Below are positions 9,384 to 15,730 of a DNA stretch of 64,000 bases, piece after piece; within the stretch, counting starts at the first letter, position 1, and each line of letters opens with the position of its first letter. This DNA comes from Trujillonella endophytica (GTDB lineage Bacteria; Actinomycetota; Actinomycetes; Mycobacteriales; Geodermatophilaceae): positions 124,001 to 188,000 of the forward strand of contig NZ_FOEE01000008.1 of assembly GCF_900110555.1 (NCBI RefSeq), read 5' to 3'. The notes below the pieces were generated by a model, which made no database searches, was not told the DNA's origin, and worked only from the letters and a program-made list of their open reading frames with translations. The translations under genes and the position numbers were made by a program.

Positions 9384-9414
9384 GGTAACAAACGCTATTA
9401 CTCGTGGGTAACAA
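9384..9414 (-). promoter_or_regulatory. Promoter and operator-like repeats of acyl-CoA dehydrogenase
   Basis: On the plus strand GGTAACAA occurs at 9384-9391 and again at 9407-9414. Between them lies an imperfect palindrome, TTACTCGTGGGTAA, at 9398-9411. Read on the minus strand, TTGCCG and TAGCGT at 17-nt spacing form a plausible promoter inside the repeats, so a repressor bound here would block it. Fatty-acid regulators of the TetR class use sites of this size; the identity of the regulator is inference. Confidence 0.5.
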
Positions 9415-9527
9415 CGGCAAGGGCGGAGCATTCCGACACGCTCGGAGGGGTCGCCCTCCCCACGAGGGAGGAGGCGGGCGCGGGCGCGGGCTGACCGGCC
9501 CGGCAGCGGTCGTCGGCGCGCGGGGGC

Positions 9528-9551
9528 GGCCTCGGCGCGGACGCCGAGGCC
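9528..9551 (-). terminator. Hairpin with perfect 10-bp stem after the LapA-domain gene
   Basis: Arms GGCCTCGGCG and CGCCGAGGCC with loop CGGA, about 67 nt past the stop of the LapA-domain gene on the minus strand and before the acyl-CoA dehydrogenase promoter. Confidence 0.55.
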
Positions 9552-9560
9552 GGGCCGGCG

Positions 9561-9583
9561 GGTCGGTCGGTCGGTCGGTCGGT
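9561..9583. repeat. Tetranucleotide tandem repeat (GGTC)5
   Basis: Five complete GGTC units plus a partial sixth lie in the 3' region of the LapA-domain gene, between its hairpin and stop codon. It is non-coding as far as I can see. Such tracts are prone to slippage. Confidence 0.75.
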
Positions 9584-9617
9584 GGGTCCGCGGTTCAGCG
9601 GGACCGCGGGTCGCGGG

Positions 9618-9983
9618 TCAGCGGTGGCGGCGCCGGGCGCGCAGCACCGCGCCGGCCAGCGCGGAGACGAGGGCCCCGAGGACGGCGGCGATGAGCAGGC
9701 CGAGCACCAGTGGCGCGTTGACGTCGGCGAACACCAGGCTGAAGTCGACGCTGTCGGTGTTGAAGACGACGAACAGCACCAGCACGACCGTCACGAAGAC
9801 CAGCAGCGCCAGCGCGAGGGTCCGGCCGATCGTCCTGCCGGTGGAGTGGGTGGGTGCGGGCGGGCCGCCGGTCGGCGTCGCCGGCGTCCGGGCCGGGCCG
9901 CCGCTCGTCGGCATGCCCGGGGCCCGGGGCGCCCCGGGGCTCGCGCCCGGGTAGGGGCCGGAGGTCGGGGGAGGAGTCGTCAC
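9618..9983 (-). CDS. LapA-domain (DUF1049) membrane protein
   Basis: A 121-residue protein. The N-terminal half is Pro/Thr/Gly rich and probably cytoplasmic and disordered. Two membrane helices follow at about 55-75 (LALALLVFVTVVLVLFVVF) and 88-110, separated by NTDSVDFSLVFADVNAPL, the hallmark of LapA/DUF1049 proteins. A basic tail RARRRHR ends the protein. Family members act in envelope assembly in some bacteria; a function in actinobacteria is not established. The start GTG 9981-9983 precedes TTPPPTSGPYPG. It appears monocistronic, with a hairpin at 9528-9551. Confidence 0.75.
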   Translation of the reverse strand: MTTPPPTSGPYPGASPGAPRAPGMPTSGGPARTPATPTGGPPAPTHSTGRTIGRTLALALLVFVTVVLVLFVVFNTDSVDFSLVFADVNAPLVLGLLIAAVLGALVSALAGAVLRARRRHR

Positions 9984-10148
9984 GCCGTCGAGTCTGCCCG
10001 CCGGACGCCAGGTCAAACGGCCGCGGACGCGCGGTGCCCGGGAGGCGCCGGCTCGGTCTCCACCCCCGGGCGCTGGCCCTCCACCGGCCACACCGCCGGC
10101 CGATGTGGCCGGCTTCGGGCCAACGCGTGCCCGCGGAGGACCGGCCGG

Positions 10149-10574
10149 TCAGTCGCTCAGCGCGGGTCCGGCCTCGTGGCGCGGGTGGCCCGCGGTGCGC
10201 TCGCGCTGCTTCATCCGCGCCTCGTAGACGTGCCGGTCGCCGTCGGACAACTCGCCGCGGGCGCGCTCGTCGAAGGCGCGGAAGGTGGACCAGTAGTCCG
10301 CGTCGTAGTCCTCGACGATCTGGAACGTCCAGCGGTCGGCGATGACGTTGCGTCCCACCAGGTCGCGGTCGAGGTCGTCGGCGAGCTCGGTGTGACCGGC
10401 CTTGCGGAACAGCTCCACGGCCTCCTGCAGGAGGAGGTCGGCCTTGCCGGAGTGCTGGTGGAAGGCGTACAGCTGGCCGCGCGCCTGCTCGATGGTCTCC
10501 AGGGCCTCGGAGAGCTTGCCGAGGCCCTCCACCGTCGTGTCGTCGAGGTCGGGGCGGGTGCGATCGCTGGCCAC
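10149..10574 (-). CDS. Conserved hypothetical protein (141 aa)
   Basis: A soluble, highly charged, mostly helical protein: LGKLSEALETIEQARGQLYAFHQHSGKADLLLQEAVELF suggests a helical bundle, followed by DDLDRDLVGRNVIADRWTFQIVEDYD. The sequence resembles a conserved actinobacterial family of unknown function; no catalytic motif is evident. Start GTG 10572-10574 has GCAGGGG upstream. It lies 57 bp upstream of the stop of the TetR gene region on the same strand (TetR, then this gene), so the two may be cotranscribed. Confidence 0.65.
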   Translation of the reverse strand: MASDRTRPDLDDTTVEGLGKLSEALETIEQARGQLYAFHQHSGKADLLLQEAVELFRKAGHTELADDLDRDLVGRNVIADRWTFQIVEDYDADYWSTFRAFDERARGELSDGDRHVYEARMKQRERTAGHPRHEAGPALSD

Positions 10575-10631
10575 CCCTGCATCCTGCGGCGGATCGGGCG
10601 CGATCGCTCGTCCGGACGGCGGCGCGGGGGA

Positions 10632-11279
10632 TCAGGCGGGGACGGGGGCCCCCACCAGGGCGGCGTCGATGAGTCGCTCGGCGAGCTGGCGGCCGTGCGA
10701 CGCCGGACCGTCGGGCCCGAGGAGGCCGCCGGAGAGATACATGCCGTCGATCACCAGGTGGATCTGCGCGGCCAGGTCCTCGCCGGTGCCCGGCAGGAGC
10801 CGGTCCGCCAGGCGCTCGAGCCGGGCGTGCAGCTCGAACTTGTAGTCGGCGGCCGCGCTGCGGGCCGGGTGCGTCGGGTCGTCGTACTCACTGCTGACGT
10901 TCGTGAACGGGCAGCCGCGGAAACCGGCGCGGGTGACGTCGCGCTCGACGATGTCGACGACGGCCAGCAGTGCCGCGCGGGGGTCACCCTCGAGGCGCAT
11001 GAGGTCGGCGTCGACCGAGGCCAGGACCGTGGCCGCCTTGCGCGCGAGGTAGGCGCCGACGAGCTCGTCCTTGCTCTTGAAGAGCCGGTAGACGGTCATC
11101 TTGCCCAGGCCGGTCTCCCGGACCAGTTCGTCCATGCCGACGCTGCGCGAGCTGCGGGCGGCGAAGAGCCGCTCGGCGGTGTCGAGGACGATGGCCTGCC
11201 GCTCCGCACGGCTGCGGCGGACGGGGGACCCGTCGGTGCCGGAGGCGTCGGAGGCGAGGGAGAGAGCGGCTGCGGTCAC
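10632..11279 (-). CDS. TetR/AcrR family transcriptional regulator
   Basis: A 215-residue repressor-type protein. The N-terminal helix-turn-helix lies at about 25-70 (IVLDTAERLFAARSSRSVGMDELVRETGLGKMTVYRLFKSKDELV; positions, not full motif, are diagnostic). The C-terminal ligand-binding region includes AGFRGCPFTNVSSEYDD, a feature of the subgroup that often controls small-molecule or redox genes. The start GTG 11277-11279 lies immediately before TAAALSLASDASG. The target is unknown; an inverted repeat CCCAG/CTGGG at about 11337-11356 upstream could be autoregulatory. The adjacent gene at 10149 is a possible target or partner. Confidence 0.85.
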   Translation of the reverse strand: MTAAALSLASDASGTDGSPVRRSRAERQAIVLDTAERLFAARSSRSVGMDELVRETGLGKMTVYRLFKSKDELVGAYLARKAATVLASVDADLMRLEGDPRAALLAVVDIVERDVTRAGFRGCPFTNVSSEYDDPTHPARSAAADYKFELHARLERLADRLLPGTGEDLAAQIHLVIDGMYLSGGLLGPDGPASHGRQLAERLIDAALVGAPVPA

Positions 11280-11482
11280 ATGCGGGATCGTGCCCGGCGA
11301 CGTGACGGAGCAGTTCGCGGCACGCCGCGCCGACCCCCAGGTTGGTTGCACTGGGTGACGAGAGGCGCCCGGGTGGGCCGGGGCTCCGGGTGCCGGTGGG
11401 GCGAGTGTGACGCGGCGTAGCCGCATCGTCCCTCTGCGGGGACGCTGCGGCGCCCTGGCGTGCGCGGGGTGGGGCGCGCCCG

Positions 11483-11623
11483 TCAGGCGCGGCGGACCCG
11501 GCGGGGGTTGGCCAGCATCCGCGAGACGGGGCCGGCGGAGGACTGCTGCTCCTGGGCCTCGTCGACCAGCTGCTCCACGACGTTCTCGGCTGCTACTCGG
11601 GCATCGCTCTGCGTGTCCTGCAT
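11483..11623 (-). CDS. Possible small protein (46 aa)
   Basis: ATG at 11621-11623 opens a 46-codon frame ending TGA at 11483. The product begins MQDTQSDARVAAENVVEQL and ends in a basic tail NPRRVRRA: an acidic amphipathic helix followed by a basic segment. Codon third positions are GC-biased as in neighbouring genes. The ribosome binding site is weak (GTGGGG). It fills an otherwise empty stretch between the TetR gene and the metal transporter. No family is recognised; it could be spurious. Confidence 0.35.
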   Translation of the reverse strand: MQDTQSDARVAAENVVEQLVDEAQEQQSSAGPVSRMLANPRRVRRA

Positions 11624-11702
11624 GCCCCACAGCGTCCCCGCCCGGTGTGGCCGGGAAACAGCCCCACGCGGGTGGAATGCAGTCGAGATCCTGAGATCTC
11701 GC

Positions 11703-12629
11703 TCACAAGGTGAGTGCGGAGCCTGCCGTGGGCGTCCTCGCGCGGCCGGATCCGTCGTGCCCGCCGGGGTGCGCGGGAGCCAGGTGTGCCCGCCGCGGAC
11801 GACGGGTCCCGGCGAGCACGCCGACCCAGATCAGCACCGAGGTGGTGACGATGACGAAGCTGGGCGGGAGGTCGAACATCGCCGCGAGGACCAGCCCGGT
11901 CCACACCGACAGCAGGGCGATGCCCACGGCGATCGCGGCGACGCGCCCCGGCCGGGCGGTCAGCCGCAGACCGGTGGCCGCCGGGGTGACGACGAGCGCG
12001 AACAGCAGCAGCGTGCCCACCACCTGCACGGCCATCGTGATCGTGAGGGCCAGCAGGACGACGAAGGCGACGCCCAGCGCCCGCACCGGCACGCCGCGCG
12101 CCTCGGCGACGGCGGGGTCGATGGAGGCGAACACCAGCGGCCGGGCGATCACCGCGAGCACGAGCGCGACCGCGGCGGTGAACAGCGCGAACACGACGAG
12201 CTCGTCGTCGGACACCGCGAGCAGGTTGCCGAACAGCACCGAGGTGGTCGTGCTGGCGTTCGCGCTGGCCAGGGAGCCGAACAGCACGCCGAGGCCGGTC
12301 GCGAAGGCCAGCACCGTGCCGGTGGCGATCTCCCGCTCGGCGACGCGTCTGCCGAGCAGCCCGATCAGCAGCCCGCCGCCGACGCAGAACACCGCCAGGC
12401 CGAGGGTGATCGGGGCGCCGACCAGGATGGCGCCGGTGGCGCCGGGGAAGCCGATGTGGGCCAGGGCGTGCGCGGCGAAGGCGTTGCTGCGGGTGACCAC
12501 GAAGTAGCCGAGCAGCCCGGCGGCCACGGCGACCAGCGAGCCGCCGATCAGCGCGTTGCGCATGAAGTCGGTCTGCAGGACCGACCACCAGTCGGGCTGG
12601 AACTGGACGGCGGCGGCGAGGGCGCTCAC
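11703..12629 (-). CDS. Metal ABC transporter permease (ZnuB/MntB family)
   Basis: A 308-residue integral membrane protein with about eight helices, of the ABC-3 family that carries Zn or Mn. Recognisable segments are DFMRNALIGGSLVAVAAGLLGYFVVTR at the N-terminus, HALAHIGFPGATGAILVG, and the cytoplasmic coupling region EARGVPVRALGVAFVVLLAL. The C-terminal 45 residues are polar, basic and His-containing (RRAHLAPAHPGGHDG), longer than usual and possibly metal-responsive; this is inference. The GTG start overlaps the stop of the ATPase gene by 3-4 nt, so translation is coupled. It is the last gene of the binding protein - ATPase - permease operon. Confidence 0.9.
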   Translation of the reverse strand: MSALAAAVQFQPDWWSVLQTDFMRNALIGGSLVAVAAGLLGYFVVTRSNAFAAHALAHIGFPGATGAILVGAPITLGLAVFCVGGGLLIGLLGRRVAEREIATGTVLAFATGLGVLFGSLASANASTTTSVLFGNLLAVSDDELVVFALFTAAVALVLAVIARPLVFASIDPAVAEARGVPVRALGVAFVVLLALTITMAVQVVGTLLLFALVVTPAATGLRLTARPGRVAAIAVGIALLSVWTGLVLAAMFDLPPSFVIVTTSVLIWVGVLAGTRRPRRAHLAPAHPGGHDGSGRARTPTAGSALTL

Positions 12630-13420
12630 AGCGGCTCCGGCCCGATGGCGCGGGTGAACAGGTCGCCCTGTGCGGTCCGCACCACCCGCACGGTGGTGCC
12701 GTACAGGTGGGTGAGCAGATCCTCCTGCACGACGTCGCCGATGGGGTCGTGGTGCGGGTGCCCGTCGAGCAGGTACACGGCGTCGGTGAGCACCGGCAGC
12801 AGGGGGTTGAGGTCGTGCGCCACCACCATGATGGTCACGGCGCGCTCGCGGCGGAGCTCCCCCAGCAGGGTCACGATCTCCTGCTGGTTGCGCAGGTCGA
12901 GGTTGGCCAGCGGCTCGTCGAGCAGGAGCAGCTCGGCGTCGTCCACGATCGCCTGCGCGATGGCCACCCGCTGCTGCTGGCCGCCGGAGAGCTCCGACAT
13001 CCGCCGGTCGGCGTAGTCCAGGGCGCCGACGCGGCGCAGCGCCTCGTCGACCCGCGCGCGGTCGGCGGCGGAGATGCGGCGCAGCCCGAATCGGTGGCCG
13101 GTGACCCCGAGGGTGACCAGGTCGCGGCAGCGGATGGCGTCGCCGAGGGCGGCGGTGTAGTTCTGCGGCACGTAGCCGATCCGGCGGTCGCCGCGGCGGG
13201 GCTCGGCGCCCAGCACCCGGACCCGCCCGGCGGAGACCGGCAGCAGGCCCAGGGCCACCTGGAACAGCGTCGTCTTGCCCGCGCCGTTGGGCCCGATCAC
13301 GCCGACGACAGCGCCGGCGGGCACGGCCAGGGTGCCCTGTGACCAGACGGTCCGTCCGCCGCGCTCGACGCTGACGTCCTCGAGCACGAGCACCGGTGGA
13401 GGGAGCCCGGGGTCGGTCAC
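12626..13420 (-). CDS. Metal ABC transporter ATP-binding protein
   Basis: A 264-residue ABC ATPase. Walker A is GPNGAGKTT, the Q-loop is GYVPQN, the signature is LSGGQQQR, Walker B is LLLLDEPLANLD and the switch His is VAHD. It resembles ATPases of Zn/Mn uptake systems and lies between the matching binding protein and permease. Its GTG start (13418-13420) overlaps the end of the binding-protein gene, and its stop overlaps the permease start, so the three genes form one tightly coupled operon read on the minus strand. Confidence 0.92.
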   Translation of the reverse strand: MTDPGLPPPVLVLEDVSVERGGRTVWSQGTLAVPAGAVVGVIGPNGAGKTTLFQVALGLLPVSAGRVRVLGAEPRRGDRRIGYVPQNYTAALGDAIRCRDLVTLGVTGHRFGLRRISAADRARVDEALRRVGALDYADRRMSELSGGQQQRVAIAQAIVDDAELLLLDEPLANLDLRNQQEIVTLLGELRRERAVTIMVVAHDLNPLLPVLTDAVYLLDGHPHHDPIGDVVQEDLLTHLYGTTVRVVRTAQGDLFTRAIGPEPL

Positions 13421-14340
13421 TCGCTCTCCGCGAGCGCGTCGGAGAGTCGGTCCAGCTGGTCCACCTGCCACTCGACGAAGGAACCCTCGTCGTCCGGCGC
13501 CGATTCCGTGACCTCCACGACGGGGACACCGGCCGCCTCGGCCGCGTCCCGCAGCTGCTCGGGGAGGCTGCCCGCGGTCTGGGTGTTGTAGACGAGGACG
13601 TCGATCCGGCCCTCGGTCAGGGCGGTCTCGAACGCGGCCAGGTCGCCGGGGGCGGGCTCGCCCTCGTTGCCGACGGCGTCGCGGTAGCCGGCGGGGGTCG
13701 CGTCGCCGAGGCCGACCGCGGCGGCGGTCCGGTCGAACACCGGTTCCGTCGCCCCGTAGGTGCGCCCGGCGGACAGGTCGCGCAGCCGGGCCAGCGCTTC
13801 CACGTAGGGCTGCAGCTCGGTGGTGAACAGCTGGCGCTGTTGCTGCAGGTAGGGGGCGGCGTCGGGCGAGAGCTCCGCGAGCTCGGCGGTCACCGCGTCC
13901 GCGAACCGGGGCACGAGCTCGGGCTCGTACCAGAGGTGGGGGTCCTCGCCGGTCCCGACGCCGGCGAGCTCGGCGACGTCGAGGACGACCGGGCGGGGCG
14001 ACACCCCGGCGGCGGCGTCGGCGGCCCACCCGTCGTAGCCGGCGCCGTTGTAGACCACCAGGTCGGCCTCCTCGAAGGCCGCGATGTCCCCGGTGCTGGC
14101 CTCGTGGTCGTGCGGGTCGCCCGCGCCGGAGCCGAGCACGGTCGTGACGGTGGTGCAGTCGCCGCCGAGCTGGTCGACGATCGAGCCCCACTGGGCGACC
14201 GAGACCACGACGTCGAGCACCTCGCCGGGGCAGTTCGCCGGGTCGCCGGTCTCGGTGACCGGCCCGGCGTCCCCGCCCGAGCAGCCGGCCAGTCCGGCCA
14301 GGACGGCGAGGGCGATGACGGTGGTGCGGGCGGGGGGCAC
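13417..14340 (-). CDS. Zinc/manganese-type ABC transporter substrate-binding lipoprotein
   Basis: A 307-residue lipoprotein: signal peptide and lipobox LAGC (Cys about 20), then an SBP_bac_9 (ZnuA-like) fold. Likely metal ligands are in GDPHDHEAST, EDPHLWYEP and the C-terminal YNTQTAGS region. The short PHDHE segment replaces the long His-rich loop of some zinc binders. It delivers the metal to the permease/ATPase encoded just downstream. The start GTG 14338-14340 follows CCAGGAGTCCC (AGGAG, 5 nt spacing). The promoter region contains a TGAGAACCATT half-site similar to Zur operators. Whether Zn or Mn is carried cannot be settled from the sequence; Zn is more likely. Confidence 0.9.
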   Translation of the reverse strand: MPPARTTVIALAVLAGLAGCSGGDAGPVTETGDPANCPGEVLDVVVSVAQWGSIVDQLGGDCTTVTTVLGSGAGDPHDHEASTGDIAAFEEADLVVYNGAGYDGWAADAAAGVSPRPVVLDVAELAGVGTGEDPHLWYEPELVPRFADAVTAELAELSPDAAPYLQQQRQLFTTELQPYVEALARLRDLSAGRTYGATEPVFDRTAAAVGLGDATPAGYRDAVGNEGEPAPGDLAAFETALTEGRIDVLVYNTQTAGSLPEQLRDAAEAAGVPVVEVTESAPDDEGSFVEWQVDQLDRLSDALAESE

Positions 14341-14354
14341 GGGACTCCTGGCTC

Positions 14355-14370
14355 GGGAATGGTTCTCAGT
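14355..14370 (-). promoter_or_regulatory. Possible Zur-type operator before the metal transporter
   Basis: On the minus strand ACTGAGAACCATTCCC lies about 15-30 nt upstream of the lipoprotein start. Its TGAGAA.CATT core resembles one half of the actinobacterial Zur site (TGAAAATCATTTTCA-like); the other half is poorly conserved. Confidence 0.3.
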
Positions 14371-14419
14371 CGCGCATCAGTATGGCCCATGGGCGGGGCT
14401 CCGACAGTGCCGCACGAGC

Positions 14420-14463
14420 GTCCCGCATCGCGACTACGCCGTCCCGCGATGCAATACGACATG
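14420..14463 (+). promoter_or_regulatory. IclR-type operator candidates before acetamidase
   Basis: TCCCGCATCGCGACT at 14421-14435 closely matches the 15-mer found before the Rieske genes (TCTCGCATCGCGGTA). A second related element lies at 14441-14463; read on the minus strand it contains TCGTATTGCATCGCGGGAC, sharing TCGTATTGC with the site before the FAH hydrolase gene. Both lie upstream of the acetamidase start. Confidence 0.45.
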
Positions 14464-14511
14464 TCACCCGCGGGAAACGGTGCGGTAACGCCCGCGCGGT
14501 GCGATCGCCCC

Positions 14512-15621
14512 ATGACCACTGCCACCTCCCTCCTGGCGCTCTCGCCGCAGGCCGAGCGCACCTTCTCCGCCCCGGCCGCCTCGCGGCACGCGCTCCCGGC
14601 GACGCCCGCGACGGTGCGCTGGGGGGCCATCGACCCGACCGCCGAGCCCGTGCTGGAGGTCGCCTCGGGTGACGCCGTCGCGCTGGAGGCGGTGAGCCAC
14701 CACGCCGGCGACGCGCCGGAGCTGATGATGGACGCCGGGCTCGACGCGATCTGGGCGGCGATCCCCGAGGGGGAGCGCGGGCCGGGGGTGCACGTGCTGA
14801 CCGGACCAGTGGCGGTCGCCGGGGCGCGGCCGGGCGGCGCGGTCGCCGTCCGCATCGGATCGATGGCGCCGCGGGTGCCCTACGGCTCGAACTGCGCCGC
14901 GAACTGGGGCCTGCTCTACGACACGTACGGCAAGGAGCGGGTCACCGTCTACGAGCTCGACCACTCCGACGGCACCCCGGCCACGGAGTTCCCCACGGTC
15001 GCCCGCCCGCTGTTCGGCTACGACTTCACCTCGCGTGCCCTCTACGACGTCCCGGGATGGCGGACGCCGGCGTCGGCCCGGATCGAGGAGCCGTTCAGCC
15101 GGCCGGTGCGGGTGCCGGTCCGGCCGCACTTCGGCCTGATGGGCGTGCAGCCCGGCGGCGGCGAGGTCCTGTCCAGCATCCCGCCGGGAGTCTTCGGCGG
15201 GAACGTCGACAACTGGCGCTTCGGCCCGGGCGCCACCGTCTTCTACCCGGTGTTCCAGGAGGGTGCCGGCGTCTACTGGGGCGACCCGCACTTCGCCCAG
15301 GGCGACGGCGAGGTCTGCGGCACCGCCATCGAGGCCTCGGCGAACGCCACCGTCCGGCTGGCCGCGGTGGAGGACCTCCAGCTCCGCGCCCCCATGCTGG
15401 AGACCGACACCCACTGGTACACCCACGGCTTCGGCGCCGACCTCGACGCCGCCGCCCGGATGGCCGTGGAGGAGATGATCGCGCTGCTGCGGTGGCGGGT
15501 CGGGCTGTCGGCCGACGACGCCTACTCGCTGTGCTCGGTGGCGATGGACATGGGCGTGACCCAGGTCGTCGACGGCACGCTCGGCGCGCACTGCGGGATC
15601 CGGCGCGACATCTTCCTCTGA
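14512..15621 (+). CDS. Acetamidase/formamidase family protein
   Basis: A 369-residue protein of the FmdA/AmdA family, Zn- or metal-dependent amidases that release ammonia from short amides such as formamide or acetamide. Family motifs are HHAGDAPELMMDAGL near the N-terminus, RVPYGSNCAANWG, MGVQPGGGEVLSSIPPG, FGGNVDNWRF, GVYWGDPHFAQGDGEVCGTAIE and the C-terminal SVAMDMGVTQVVDG. The start ATG 14512 is chosen near the conserved region; ATG 14452 or 14461 in frame are alternatives, and no start has a convincing ribosome site. The promoter region carries the operator motif shared by the catabolic cluster. It converges on the P450 gene across a 28-bp-stem hairpin. The exact amide substrate is unknown. 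Confidence 0.85.
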   Translation: MTTATSLLALSPQAERTFSAPAASRHALPATPATVRWGAIDPTAEPVLEVASGDAVALEAVSHHAGDAPELMMDAGLDAIWAAIPEGERGPGVHVLTGPVAVAGARPGGAVAVRIGSMAPRVPYGSNCAANWGLLYDTYGKERVTVYELDHSDGTPATEFPTVARPLFGYDFTSRALYDVPGWRTPASARIEEPFSRPVRVPVRPHFGLMGVQPGGGEVLSSIPPGVFGGNVDNWRFGPGATVFYPVFQEGAGVYWGDPHFAQGDGEVCGTAIEASANATVRLAAVEDLQLRAPMLETDTHWYTHGFGADLDAAARMAVEEMIALLRWRVGLSADDAYSLCSVAMDMGVTQVVDGTLGAHCGIRRDIFL

Positions 15622-15651
15622 GGTCCCGCGAGCTCCCGCTCCGCACCCTCG

Positions 15652-15712
15652 AGGCATAGGAAGCGATACCCACGTCCTGGCGCTCAGGACGTGGGTATCG
15701 CTTCCTATGCCT
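15652..15712. terminator. Perfect 28-bp stem hairpin between convergent genes
   Basis: Arms at 15652-15679 and 15685-15712 are perfectly complementary, with the 5-nt loop GCGCT. The ends read AGGCATAGGAAGC on both strands. It lies between the acetamidase (+) and P450 (-) stops and is well placed as a bidirectional terminator. The same 13-nt end recurs in the hairpin at 44191-44252. Confidence 0.85.
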
Positions 15713-15730
15713 GTACGGCGGCCGAGCCGG

